From Desulforudis sp. (lineage in GTDB: Bacteria > Bacillota > Desulfotomaculia > Desulfotomaculales > Desulforudaceae), in contig QZIR01000072.1 in the NCBI GenBank assembly GCA_003604975.1, positions 1 to 42,791 on the forward strand: DNA of 42,791 bases, read 5' to 3'. Made by a program: the position numbers and the translations under genes. Below, piece after piece: positions 16,206 to 24,891 of the stretch (positions are counted from its first letter, which is position 1; the number at the start of each line of letters is the position of its first letter). Below the pieces are notes generated by a model. The model did not search any database, was not told the origin of the DNA, and saw only the letters and a list, made by a program, of their open reading frames with translations.

Positions 16206-17204
16206 TTGACTGAAATACTATCTCAGGCCGAGATCGACGCCTTGCTCTCAGCCGTCTCTACGGGACAGGTTGTCGCGGAAGAGTTCGCGGAGCGGGAGCG
16301 GGAGCAGACATACAAGCCATACGACTTCAGGCGTCCGAACAAGTTCTCCAAGGAGCAGCTCCGCACCCTGCAGGCGCTGCACGACAACTATGCCCGGATC
16401 CTGTCCGGTTTCCTCTCCGGATACCTGCGGGCGAACATCATCGTCCGGGTGGCGTCCGTTGATCAATTCACCTTTGATGACTTTGTCCGGTCCATCCCGA
16501 CTCCGACCGTCCTGACCGTTTTTACGCTTCAACCCCTCAAGGGCATGGCCGTGATGGAGACCAACCCGCAATTCATGTTTCCGATCATCGACCTGATGTT
16601 CGGCGGTCCCGGTGAAATGCCCCGTAAAGTTCGGGATATGACCGACATCGAGCTCTCCGTGATTCGCAAGCTTACGAAGAAGCTGTTTGAGAATCTGCAG
16701 CTGGCCTGGCAGGACGTCTACAACATCGAGCCCCAGATCGAGTCGATTGAGACCAAACCCCGCCTGCACCAGATCATCTCGCCCAATGAGATCGTGGCCG
16801 TGATCACCTTTACCACGGTGGTGGGGGGTACCGCGCGCGGACTGATGAACATCTGCCTGCCGCATATCGTCCTTGACCCCATGCTCGTCCACCTGTCCTC
16901 GCATTACCGGTATGTCCACACTGCTCTGCAGGCGGATGGTACCGAGGAAAGGTATATGGCGCACTGGCTGAAAATGATCGGGGTAGACCTCTCGTTGGTG
17001 GCGGGTGAGAATGAGATTACGGTGCAGGATTTCCTGAATCTGCAGGTCGGGGACGTGGTCCCGCTGAGTCGCCGAACCAACCAGGATCTCGACCTCTACG
17101 TGGAAGAGCAGCTGAAGTTTAAGGCTCAGGCTGGTGTACTGGGGCGGTACATCGGCGCCCAGATCACATCACTGGTAGAAGTAGGTGAAAAACAGAGTGT
17201 CTGA
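16206..17204 (+). CDS. fliM: Flagellar motor switch protein FliM
   Basis: FliM is the middle C-ring protein; it binds CheY-P through its N-terminus and sets rotation direction. The CheY-P binding motif L-S-Q-A-E-I-D-A-L-L is at the start, followed by the middle CheC-like domain and a C-terminal SpoA domain around V-Q-D-F-L-N-L-Q-V-G-D-V-V-P-L. F-M-F-P-I-I-D-L-M-F-G-G is also typical. Length is 332 aa. The start is TTG 16206, after a GAAGGGAAGG stretch. In Bacillus fliM sits before fliO; here it lies after cheY at the end of the operon. Confidence 0.93.
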   Translation: MTEILSQAEIDALLSAVSTGQVVAEEFAEREREQTYKPYDFRRPNKFSKEQLRTLQALHDNYARILSGFLSGYLRANIIVRVASVDQFTFDDFVRSIPTPTVLTVFTLQPLKGMAVMETNPQFMFPIIDLMFGGPGEMPRKVRDMTDIELSVIRKLTKKLFENLQLAWQDVYNIEPQIESIETKPRLHQIISPNEIVAVITFTTVVGGTARGLMNICLPHIVLDPMLVHLSSHYRYVHTALQADGTEERYMAHWLKMIGVDLSLVAGENEITVQDFLNLQVGDVVPLSRRTNQDLDLYVEEQLKFKAQAGVLGRYIGAQITSLVEVGEKQSV

Positions 17205-18348
17205 CCGCATGCTAGACCAGGACGAAATTGATGCCCTGTTAAAAATGGCTGAGGATACGGCGCCAGAAGAGAATCCGGTTAGCGAAGCACCCGCCGGGGA
17301 CCTCAGTGATCTAACCAGGGAAGAAATAGATGCCATCGGTGAGGTGGGCAATATCGCCTTGGGTGCCTCGGCAACCACGCTTTCCACCCTGCTGAACCAG
17401 AAGGTCAGCATTACCAGCCCCAGGGTCGAGGCTCGGCTACGTGACGACCTGCTGGGTGAGTTTGTGATACCGTATCTGGTGGTGGAGGTTGGTTACACCG
17501 AAGGCCTCGAAGCGACAACCCTGCTCGTGGTCAAGATCCGCGATGCGTGCATTATCGCCGACCTGATGATGGGTAATGACGGGACAAACCCCCCCGAGAC
17601 ACTTGATGAACTGAGTATCAGTGCCGCCTCGGAGGCTATGAACCAGATGGTCGGGTCTTCGGCAACCAGTCTCTCCCAGATGGTGGGGCGGACGATCTCC
17701 ATCTCGCCGCCGGTAGCCCACGTCCTGGAGGAGAAGACGGTCAGGACTCACGAGGTGTTCTCGTCCTTTGAGGACGTGATGATTACCATCAACTTTAACA
17801 TGAAGATCGGTGACCTGGTGGACACCGAGATCATGCAGATCATGACGTTGGATATCGCCAGGAAGGAGGCCGATCTGCTCTGGAGTAATATCGAGGGTGG
17901 ATCCGATGCGTTGTCCACGGAAACCCCTGCGGACACTCTGGCAGTGAGTCCTGTCGTGCAAGCTGAGCCGGCGCCGCCGATGAGGACGACCACCCAGCCT
18001 CCCGAGGCCCCGCCGCCTGTGGAGCAGGCCCCGGCGCTCGAGTCTCCCGCAGCGCCTCCACCGGCACCCAGAATGGAAGACAACAAACTGAACCTGATTC
18101 TGGACATTCCCCTGAAGGTTACGGTTATCCTGGGCCGCACCCGCCGCCCGATCAAGGAAGTACTGGGGCTGGCGCCGGGAGCAATTGTGGAGCTCGCTGC
18201 ACTGGCTGACGAACCGGTGGAGATCCTGGTCAACGGGGTGACGGTGGCGAAGGGCGAAGTGGTGGTGGTCAACGAGAACTTCGGCGTCCGTATCACTTCA
18301 ATAATGAGCCCCAGGGAGCGCGTGGAGCAGCTCTACGGTAATCGTTAA
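17197..18348 (+). CDS. fliY: Flagellar motor switch phosphatase FliY
   Basis: FliY joins a CheC-like phosphatase to a FliN-like C-ring domain, removing phosphate from CheY-P at the switch. Visible parts are the N-terminal E-I-D-A-L-L CheY-P binding motif, two active-site motifs (D-A-I-G-E-V-G-N and S-A-A-S-E-A-M-N), a long linker rich in Pro and Ala (about residues 245-295), and the SpoA domain ending V-V-V-N-E-N-F-G-V-R-I-T. Starts at GTG 17185, GTG 17197 and ATG 17209 are all possible; 17197 gives the family-like opening M-S-D-R-M-L and overlaps the fliM stop. It ends the operon, three bases from a convergent gene. Confidence 0.92.
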   Translation: MSDRMLDQDEIDALLKMAEDTAPEENPVSEAPAGDLSDLTREEIDAIGEVGNIALGASATTLSTLLNQKVSITSPRVEARLRDDLLGEFVIPYLVVEVGYTEGLEATTLLVVKIRDACIIADLMMGNDGTNPPETLDELSISAASEAMNQMVGSSATSLSQMVGRTISISPPVAHVLEEKTVRTHEVFSSFEDVMITINFNMKIGDLVDTEIMQIMTLDIARKEADLLWSNIEGGSDALSTETPADTLAVSPVVQAEPAPPMRTTTQPPEAPPPVEQAPALESPAAPPPAPRMEDNKLNLILDIPLKVTVILGRTRRPIKEVLGLAPGAIVELAALADEPVEILVNGVTVAKGEVVVVNENFGVRITSIMSPRERVEQLYGNR

Positions 18349-18351
18349 AGA

Positions 18352-19722
18352 CTATTTGTCAATGTTGTAACAGCTCTTATCCACAGGTGCGACCAGGATA
18401 AGGGCATCCTGAGGCTCTACCTTCTTAAAGGAGATCTGTTTCTTCTCGATCAACTCGTTGTTAACCAGGGTAAGCTCAAATACCTTGATCTCAAACCCTT
18501 CCCTTCCGGGCTCAACCACCCGGATTTCCCCAGGCTGTAACATTTCGTCCACCCTAAACACCGTCCTTGGCTCGATAATCCGGCGCTCCGTCTCGGTCTT
18601 GTAGACCGTGTTGGTGGCTTCATTGGAGTGGCCGAATACCTCTACGAGTAAGTTATTTTCCTTAATCCGGCTGGTGACCAGGATCGGGTGTCCGGTGTTG
18701 TTCACGAACTTGAAATCGATTTGATCTCTGGATATGGCGGCGTCCATCCCCGGGGGTACGTAGGAAACGGGCAAGGAGTGTCCCTTACGCTCAACGATTT
18801 CCAGCCCGGCCTGCAACACGGCGTTGTATAATGTAGAGGCCAGCTGGCAGACCCCGCCGCCATAGTCGTAGACCATCCGCTGGTTCACAAAAATGACAGC
18901 CCGCTCAAACCCGCGGTCGGCGCTGCGCGGCCCGAGCTTTTCGTCCAGGGAAAGGACTTCACCCGGCGCCAGCAGCGTGTTGTTCAGCAGGTCCGAGGCC
19001 ACCTGGATGTTGGTGGTGCGCTCCTTTAACCGGGAATCAAAGGTGGTTACAAACATCCCCAGACGAGCGTTCAGGTGGGTCAGTGATTCGGGGGTGAGTT
19101 CGGGATCGATGTACTCGAAGACGAGCGGGGAGCGGAAGTCCCGGGCCCGGTGTTCGGCCAGCGCCCGCTTGGTGGCTTCGATGTCTAACTTGCGGCCCTG
19201 AGTGCCGGGCAACAGGGTCACGTTGCCGTCAGCGTAAGCGATCTGGGTGTTCTGCGGCTGGGTATCGACCTGCAGGGCCAGTAAGCCGAGGAATGCATTG
19301 AGGGCGTCATGGCTGTAGCTGATGGCCAGGGGCAGCTCGACGCCGCGCAGGACCAGTTCATAAAAACGCACCAAATCGGCGGGGGAGCCGATGTGTTTCC
19401 CCAGTGCCAGTGCGTCTTTGACGGTGTGTTCGTAGTTGTTGGCCAGCCTTAGGGCGCCGTATTCGACGTCCCACGACTGCCCTTCGGGAGAAACAAAATA
19501 GAGGACACTGTCGGGACTGGGCTGGGGGATGGCCCGGCGCAAGACCTCGACGGCCTGTTGCTCGGTGAGCCCGCCGATTTCAACGCCCTCCACGGTGATC
19601 CCGCCTAGGATGGTGTTCTTGTAGTGGATCTTGAGAAACCAGGAAGCCACCGCCGTACCGACAACGAACTGAAGGGACAGGATCCCGACGATCAGGACAG
19701 CGACTCGGATTCTTTTATTCAC
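18352..19722 (-). CDS. VanW-family cell-wall protein with C-terminal G5-like domain
   Basis: The 456-residue protein has an N-terminal membrane anchor (about residues 8-27), then a putative peptidoglycan-binding YoaR-type region opening with G-G-I-T-V-E-G-V-E-I-G-G-L-T, then a VanW domain. The VanW core is seen as P-G-E-V-L-S-L-D-E-K-L-G-P-R, Y-G-G-G-V-C-Q-L-A-S-T-L-Y-N-A and R-x-x-H-S-L-P-V-S-Y-V-P-P-G. The last 80 residues (G-E-I-R-V-V-E-P-G to the end) resemble a G5 domain. It should sit on the outer face of the membrane in contact with the wall; the reaction of VanW domains is not known. It is the last gene of a three-gene minus-strand unit and overlaps the PRC-barrel gene by eight bases. 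Confidence 0.82.
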   Translation of the reverse strand: MNKRIRVAVLIVGILSLQFVVGTAVASWFLKIHYKNTILGGITVEGVEIGGLTEQQAVEVLRRAIPQPSPDSVLYFVSPEGQSWDVEYGALRLANNYEHTVKDALALGKHIGSPADLVRFYELVLRGVELPLAISYSHDALNAFLGLLALQVDTQPQNTQIAYADGNVTLLPGTQGRKLDIEATKRALAEHRARDFRSPLVFEYIDPELTPESLTHLNARLGMFVTTFDSRLKERTTNIQVASDLLNNTLLAPGEVLSLDEKLGPRSADRGFERAVIFVNQRMVYDYGGGVCQLASTLYNAVLQAGLEIVERKGHSLPVSYVPPGMDAAISRDQIDFKFVNNTGHPILVTSRIKENNLLVEVFGHSNEATNTVYKTETERRIIEPRTVFRVDEMLQPGEIRVVEPGREGFEIKVFELTLVNNELIEKKQISFKKVEPQDALILVAPVDKSCYNIDK

Positions 19723-20464
19723 TGGTGTTCAGGGTCAACTCCACGTACTTGTCTTTCCGCACCGCGAGCTCGATCATTTCATGGGTTACGGACTGACCTG
19801 GTTCGGCGATCACTTGGCCGTCGGCGGCTACGATCTGTTTGGTTACCTTGCGCCCGAGCAGGTACTGGCGTTGTTGCTGTTCGAAGAACTTCAGGGGGTC
19901 ACTCTTGGTTTCCACCGCAGGGCCGGCCGACGGGTAGGAGGGAGGAGGCGCCGTCGAACTGCCGTTGCTAAAGGACGAGCGCAGGTTGTCCATGAAGTGG
20001 TCGGTTACGACGATAAAGTTGCGCCCGAAGGTGATGATCTGCTCGCTCGGAATCACCCCGGCCGGAGCATCCTGACCCGCCGGAATCCACTCACAGCCGG
20101 TGATCTTTCCGGAATTTGTAGCCACGCCGATTTCGCTGACCACACCAACGAGATTACCACGTTTAGTCATGAGGCGGGTGCCGATCACGCCAACATGCTC
20201 ATTGAGCAGGTCGAGAGCTTCCGTACTGCCTGAGAGCAGGGTGACCTTGGAAGCGGTCTCCACGGTCAGGGCGTCGATACCGATACCTACGATGTCCGGG
20301 AAGGCAACCAAGCGGCACTCCGCGTACCATGCCTCACGCTCAATGATGAGAAAATCCACCGCGCCCTTCTGGGCGTTTACCAGGAGGCTTTTGACCTGGC
20401 CGCAGTTGGCCACCTCGCTGATGCTGATCACCGGCAAACCGACGATCTCCCTGCTTCTCTTCAC
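19715..20464 (-). CDS. PRC-barrel domain protein
   Basis: The 249-residue protein starts with a PRC-barrel pattern, S-R-E-I-V-G-L-P-V-I-S-I-S-E-V, with G-Q-V-K-S-L-L-V-N, and a second, similar barrel follows at about residues 90-145 (V-G-V-I-G-T-R-L-M-T-K-R-G-N-L-V-G-V-V-S-E). The C-terminal 100 residues contain a serine- and proline-rich linker and a final segment with L-L-G-R-K-V-T-K-Q-I. PRC barrels often mediate protein contacts; the partner here is unknown. An AGGAGGG site lies about 11 bases before the GTG start. It lies between the TPR and VanW genes in the same direction. Confidence 0.7.
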   Translation of the reverse strand: MKRSREIVGLPVISISEVANCGQVKSLLVNAQKGAVDFLIIEREAWYAECRLVAFPDIVGIGIDALTVETASKVTLLSGSTEALDLLNEHVGVIGTRLMTKRGNLVGVVSEIGVATNSGKITGCEWIPAGQDAPAGVIPSEQIITFGRNFIVVTDHFMDNLRSSFSNGSSTAPPPSYPSAGPAVETKSDPLKFFEQQQRQYLLGRKVTKQIVAADGQVIAEPGQSVTHEMIELAVRKDKYVELTLNTSE

Positions 20465-20522
20465 GATTATTGCTCCCTCCTAAAAGTTACCTCGGTTCCA
20501 AGCTAGGCTTAGGAATCTGCAT

Positions 20523-21758
20523 TCATATCCGGGCAGTTGCGTTGAAGGCCTGTTCTACAAGCTCCGGAGGCACCTGGTGGTAGGGCAGTTCCGCTGTCCC
20601 GGCCTCCCTGAGAAGCTGATCCAGGTGCGCGCTGAAACGCATCTTCTGGGCCAGCAGACTGCTTGAGCGATGCGCGCTGGTTTCCGGATCGTCCAGGAAC
20701 ACCTTAAGCAGATCGGTTGCCATCCGATACTGGCCGAGGTGCTGGTACACAGTGCTCATTTCCGCCACCGCCAGGCAAAGCGTCTCGACGGCGGGTGTAG
20801 TCAGCAGGACCCGCTCAAGGATCCGTACGGCTTCCTCGTATTCACCCTCGGCGGTCAGGCGCACCGCTACCGAAACCAGGTCTTCGCTGGACAGGTTTGC
20901 TTCGTCAGGTTGCTGGTCTTTAGGTTCTAACTCGGCGGCACCTTCAATAGATAAGCTTACTTGATCTGGGACGATGTCCTCGGTCTGCTCCTCGGCCACG
21001 GCGCTGATCTCTACCGCAGCGTTACCTTCTATAAGCAAGCTTACTTCTTCTTCTGTGTCTATGTCTCCGGGTTCTGCCTCAGCGGTCCTTTCGGTCTCTG
21101 CCTTAGTCGCACCTTCAGCCTCCACTTCGGCCGCAACTTCAATCCCGCCCGGAACTTGAGCCTCGCCGACTTCGGGGAGAATCAGATCTGCTGCAGCTTG
21201 GGCTGTATTTTCCCTGAGGACGGGTTCTTCGTTCGAAACCGTGGACTCTGTTGCTGTTTCAATGTCTTCTTGTGCATTTTCTTCATAGATTGGCTCTTGG
21301 TCCGGTACACTTGGCTCCGTTGGCCTCTCTTCCAGGACTCTCACTTCGTGGGCTTGCAGAGAATCTACATCACCTGAGTCCTCGCTATCTTCTTGTATTC
21401 GTCCTTCTTCCCGAATATCCTCCTTAAGACTGGCAGTTTGTCCATTAATTATCGAGTATTCGACAGCATACACCGCTTCGGCGTAATCAACCGGCGCCGG
21501 CTGACCAGCCGGGACAAAAGCCGGTTCAAAAACGTGCCTGTTTAGATAGAAGATCCCGGTACCCGTTACGGGGATAAGCAGCGCATAAAGAACCAGTGAC
21601 TCCTGCAGGCCCATGTGAACCACCAGAAAAGGGAAGGAAGTACCCAGACCAAAAGCCGACAGGCAGAGTACAGCGGCCAAAGGCAGGTTGAAGTACCTGA
21701 TTAAGACTAGAAACCACATTACCAGAAACGCCACTGAGGCAACAAAGTAAACCGTCAA
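20523..21758 (-). CDS. Membrane protein with acidic linker and C-terminal TPR-like repeats
   Basis: I do not recognise this 411-residue protein as a named family. Residues 1-75 contain about three hydrophobic helices. Residues 90-285 form a long, very acidic, low-complexity stretch rich in Glu, Ala and Val with repeated E-A-E and T-E-x-x patterns. The last 110 residues look like TPR helices (A-V-R-L-T-A-E-G-E-Y-E-E-A-V-R-I-L-E-R-V and Y-Q-H-L-G-Q-Y-R-M-A-T-D-L-L). It is probably a membrane scaffold with a protein-binding tail. The TTG start has a GGGGAG site. It heads the minus-strand unit. Confidence 0.6.
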   Translation of the reverse strand: MTVYFVASVAFLVMWFLVLIRYFNLPLAAVLCLSAFGLGTSFPFLVVHMGLQESLVLYALLIPVTGTGIFYLNRHVFEPAFVPAGQPAPVDYAEAVYAVEYSIINGQTASLKEDIREEGRIQEDSEDSGDVDSLQAHEVRVLEERPTEPSVPDQEPIYEENAQEDIETATESTVSNEEPVLRENTAQAAADLILPEVGEAQVPGGIEVAAEVEAEGATKAETERTAEAEPGDIDTEEEVSLLIEGNAAVEISAVAEEQTEDIVPDQVSLSIEGAAELEPKDQQPDEANLSSEDLVSVAVRLTAEGEYEEAVRILERVLLTTPAVETLCLAVAEMSTVYQHLGQYRMATDLLKVFLDDPETSAHRSSSLLAQKMRFSAHLDQLLREAGTAELPYHQVPPELVEQAFNATARI

Positions 21759-22015
21759 GCGCTCCCCACCCCACGTTGGATTAGACCGCTTTGAATTTCA
21801 TCGCTAATCTTATAAACATCTCTGAAGTACATAATTCTGTCTTCTTACTTCGACAACTATTTTGACGGTTCTGTTCCGAAAGACCCGTAATAAAGCCGAC
21901 TTAAGCGGAGTTTGAAACCTAACATACTATAGCAATTCTTGACAAGATGCAATATTCCTGCCTGTGTTAACATAAAGTACACCGGCGCTTAGACATTCTG
22001 GGACGGTGGATTTTG

Positions 22016-22044
22016 TTGACTTTCAGGAATTCCAGTCTTAAACT
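22016..22044 (+). promoter_or_regulatory. Candidate sigma-A promoter with a palindrome over the -10
   Basis: TTGACT at 22016-22021 and TAAACT at 22039-22044 are 17 bases apart, a fair match to a vegetative promoter for the gene at 22153. A perfect inverted repeat CCAGT-cttaa-ACTGG at 22032-22046 overlaps the -10 and could be an operator. The rest of the 21759-22152 gap is AT-rich and holds nothing else I can support. This is inference from sequence only. Confidence 0.4.
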
Positions 22045-22152
22045 GGTTAGAAAGGAACAAACCGTTGTCTTTTCTTGTTTTATCCCAATTCATTTTGCAT
22101 TAACCAATTAATTAATGGTTATACGTTAGGGAAAAGGAGCCAGAGAACCTTA

Positions 22153-24645
22153 ATGGGAAAGAAGAAGTCGAAGAAACGGAATACGACAGCCCCTCCTGCA
22201 CCGGAAGTCGAAAAGACCCAGAAAAAAACCAAGCCCGAAAGAAGTGCCTTGCCTCCCCAAAAGGTATCTGCCAATACTATCCTGCCGTCAAAGAAAGCAT
22301 CTGCCCGGCCGCTGTCCTTTGCGATCGCCTTCTGGGGCTTAAGCGCCCTGCTTTTTTTCAGCCCATTCTTCAGAGGGCTGTTTTTCCCCGAAGATCAATA
22401 CCGTGCTTTAATCCTTATCGCTATCGCATTCTGGTTCGTCTGGCTGGGCAAGCAGGCTTTACAAGAGAATAAGTTCTTCGAACACCCACTCGACTACCTG
22501 ATGCTCGGCCTGCCGCTCGTCTACATCTACAGTGCCTTCTTCGCCGTGAATACCGGATATGCGGTCAACGAGATTGCCCGCAACACAATGTACTTTCTGG
22601 CCTTCTGGGTGGCCGCCCGGGTGGTCACCAGCACGACCGACGCGATCCGGCTTTTCCATATCATCTACTTCAGCGCCATCCTGGTCGCCCTGGCCGGCCT
22701 GGCTACGGCTACGGGGATCATTAGCATTAAGGACGGATTTCTTGCCGGTCGCCTATACTCTTCGTTCCAGTATCCGAACGCCCTGGCAACCTATCTGTCC
22801 GCGGTCTTTCTGCTTGGCCTTTACCTCTGGAACCGCGCCATAGAGGAGGGTCCAAAGCTGAAAGAAAAAGGTCTGGGGCTCCAAAAGGCCCCCAGCTGGT
22901 TCCAGGAACTCAACCTGTATCCTTATTACTACGCCTTGGGCAACCTTTTGCTGTTTGCTGTATTTCTCGGCACTAAGTCGCAGGGCGGATTCCTGACCTT
23001 TGCCCTGGTTTTTCCCCTGTTGTTGATTAAGCTTCAATCTGCAGTGCGTATCCGGGTAATTGTGCATACCTTATTCATCGCTCTGCCCGCTTTCTTGGTT
23101 AGCAACCGCTTCTTGGCCGAAGTCGCGGCGGATAGGAACGAGTTGGCCTGGCTCTGGGTGTTTGCCGGGCTGTTCCTTGTGTTAGCACTGCAGGTTGTTG
23201 TTGACTTGGCCCGCCGCAGGGGCTTCCTGGATCTTGGCGAGAAGAGCGACGTGGCTGTGAAAGCCCTGGGTGGTCTGGCCGGTCTGGCCGTAGTCGTGGG
23301 GGCAATTATAGTCGCCACCAGTTCTGCCTTGCAGGAACGGTTAGCGGAACTAATCAAGTGGCACAGCGCGGAGCACCGGTTCGCATTTATGGGAGACGCA
23401 TGGGATATGATTATCGCCCGTCCCCTGACCGGCTGGGGCGGCGGTGGCTGGAAGGAAGCCTACCAGGCCTTCCAGAGCTACCTTTATACCAGCCGCGAGG
23501 TTCACGGCCACTACTTCCAGGTCGGCGTGGAGACGGGTGTCCTGGGGGTACTCATTCTTGTGGGTATCTGGGCCGCGTTTCTCTGGGCGGCGCACCGATT
23601 GTTCCATGCCCCGGGCACGAGACAGAAGGTCAAGGACATAACCTGGATCGTCACAATGGTAGTGATCCTGATCGGCCTGCACGCCGCCATTGACTTCGAT
23701 CTCTCCCTCTCGGCCCTGACCCTCGTGCTCTTCGCGCTCTTCGGAAGTATCGTGGGGCTGTCCCGCCCGGCGGAAGAATCGGAAGAGGGCAAACGGGTGA
23801 AACGCAAGAATTCCTCCTACGTTCCGCCCAACTACACCCGTTTTGTCCTGGCTTCCGTCGGAGCCGTGGTAGTGATTATTTTTGCCGGGTGTCTGGCTGC
23901 TTCGCACAGTATTATGGGCCAGGCTGTGGGCCTGCTCCAGGCCGGCAACTACAAACAGGGTGTGGCCACGCTAAAGCGAGCCGAGGCCTATAATCCGACC
24001 AATGGGGAGATCAGCTTTATGCTTGCTCAGGTTTATCAGGGTACCGGTGATAAGGAAAAGGCGTTGGACGAGATGGAAAAAGCCCTGACCCGTAGCAAAT
24101 ATAACGCTTCTTATTACGTACAGAAAGCATCCATCCATCTTTCCCGGAACGAGTACGACGAGGCCCTGAAGAACGCTGAGCAGGCGGTGGCTATTGCCCC
24201 ATTAGTCCGAAATAACTACGAAAGGCTGACCCAGGTAGCGTTTGCCGCTGGTTTCGGCGCACTGGAAACAGATGATGTGGAGGCCGCGCGTGGCTATTTC
24301 AGTCAGACCATAATCGTACCAACCCGGATGGATGAGCGAATGAGTGCTTTGAGTGAAGACCAGGTAAAGTGGTGGCAGGGCGCTAAGCTTACTCCCACCG
24401 CGGAAATGATGCTCCCGCTTGGTACAGCCCATTACTTTTTAAATAATTTCGAAGAGGCGGTTGAAAAGCTTGAATCCGCCGCACAAAACGACTCCCTGAA
24501 GGGTGAGGCCCTGCTCTGGCTGGCTCTGATTAGTGATCGACTAGGTGAAGCGGAAGAAGCCGAATCATTGTTGGAGCAGCTCGGAGAGATTAACCCAGAA
24601 CTAAGAGTAGCCTTTGAAGGCTTGCGTGAATTGCCTCTACCATAG
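22153..24645 (+). CDS. O-antigen ligase/Wzy-like membrane protein with C-terminal TPR repeats
   Basis: The protein begins with a lysine-rich cytoplasmic tail (M-G-K-K-K-S-K-K), has about eleven membrane helices, and carries the Wzy_C/O-antigen-ligase features: a stretch with L-Y-S-S-F-Q-Y-P-N-A-L-A-T-Y and a loop with H-R-F-A-F-M-G-D-A-W, then G-W-G-G-G-G-W and V-H-G-H-Y-F-Q-V-G-V-E-T-G. Residues from about 605 to 825 form at least four TPR units. Such proteins join or polymerise glycans outside the membrane; the TPRs may hold partners. The frame opens at 22075, but ATG 22153, after AAAGGAG, is the sensible start (830 aa). A separate Wzy is encoded at 40.0 kb. Confidence 0.8.
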   Translation: MGKKKSKKRNTTAPPAPEVEKTQKKTKPERSALPPQKVSANTILPSKKASARPLSFAIAFWGLSALLFFSPFFRGLFFPEDQYRALILIAIAFWFVWLGKQALQENKFFEHPLDYLMLGLPLVYIYSAFFAVNTGYAVNEIARNTMYFLAFWVAARVVTSTTDAIRLFHIIYFSAILVALAGLATATGIISIKDGFLAGRLYSSFQYPNALATYLSAVFLLGLYLWNRAIEEGPKLKEKGLGLQKAPSWFQELNLYPYYYALGNLLLFAVFLGTKSQGGFLTFALVFPLLLIKLQSAVRIRVIVHTLFIALPAFLVSNRFLAEVAADRNELAWLWVFAGLFLVLALQVVVDLARRRGFLDLGEKSDVAVKALGGLAGLAVVVGAIIVATSSALQERLAELIKWHSAEHRFAFMGDAWDMIIARPLTGWGGGGWKEAYQAFQSYLYTSREVHGHYFQVGVETGVLGVLILVGIWAAFLWAAHRLFHAPGTRQKVKDITWIVTMVVILIGLHAAIDFDLSLSALTLVLFALFGSIVGLSRPAEESEEGKRVKRKNSSYVPPNYTRFVLASVGAVVVIIFAGCLAASHSIMGQAVGLLQAGNYKQGVATLKRAEAYNPTNGEISFMLAQVYQGTGDKEKALDEMEKALTRSKYNASYYVQKASIHLSRNEYDEALKNAEQAVAIAPLVRNNYERLTQVAFAAGFGALETDDVEAARGYFSQTIIVPTRMDERMSALSEDQVKWWQGAKLTPTAEMMLPLGTAHYFLNNFEEAVEKLESAAQNDSLKGEALLWLALISDRLGEAEEAESLLEQLGEINPELRVAFEGLRELPLP

Positions 24646-24692
24646 TCGTACGTTGAACCTCTAATCAGAAGGGTAATAGTATAGAGAGCACG

Positions 24693-24731
24693 GACCAGAG
24701 TCCTTTAAGGGATAATCTGGTTCTTTTTTTT
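24693..24731 (+). terminator. Rho-independent terminator after the Wzy-TPR gene
   Basis: ACCAGA (24694-24699) pairs with TCTGGT (24716-24721), with further partial pairing CCTT/AAGG inside, and is followed directly by TCTTTTTTTT. It lies about 50 bases after the stop at 24645 and separates this gene from the dehydratase gene at 24892. Confidence 0.75.
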
Positions 24732-24824
24732 GGGCAAATAAGACATTATCCGGAAGGAAATCTTAGGGAACTGTAGAACCCAGGAATAGAAGGGAAATGA
24801 ATGGCTAAGAACCCTGGAATATCC

Positions 24825-24841
24825 TGTCGAAAACTGTCGAC
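24825..24841 (+). promoter_or_regulatory. Possible tandem Spo0A boxes upstream of the CapD-like gene
   Basis: TGTCGAA (24825-24831) and TGTCGAC (24835-24841) are direct repeats separated by three bases, so they start ten bases apart. TGTCGAA is the known Spo0A (0A) box, and tandem boxes with this spacing fit a Spo0A dimer on one face of the helix. I could not find a convincing -10 between here and the TTG start at 24892. A similar pair lies at 28067. This is inference; seven-base matches also occur by chance. Confidence 0.35.
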
Positions 24842-24891
24842 CACCAGTGATTATGCCTCGAAGTGTATAGACCTGAAAGGGTTGTGAAGAG

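Noticed and set aside
18350-18420. A terminator between the convergent fliY and VanW genes
   Set aside because: Only three bases separate the stops, and I see no stem followed by a T run on either strand.
21939-21967. TTGACA as a promoter upstream of the Wzy-TPR gene
   Set aside because: There is no -10-like hexamer at 16-18 bases; the pair at 22016/22039 is better.
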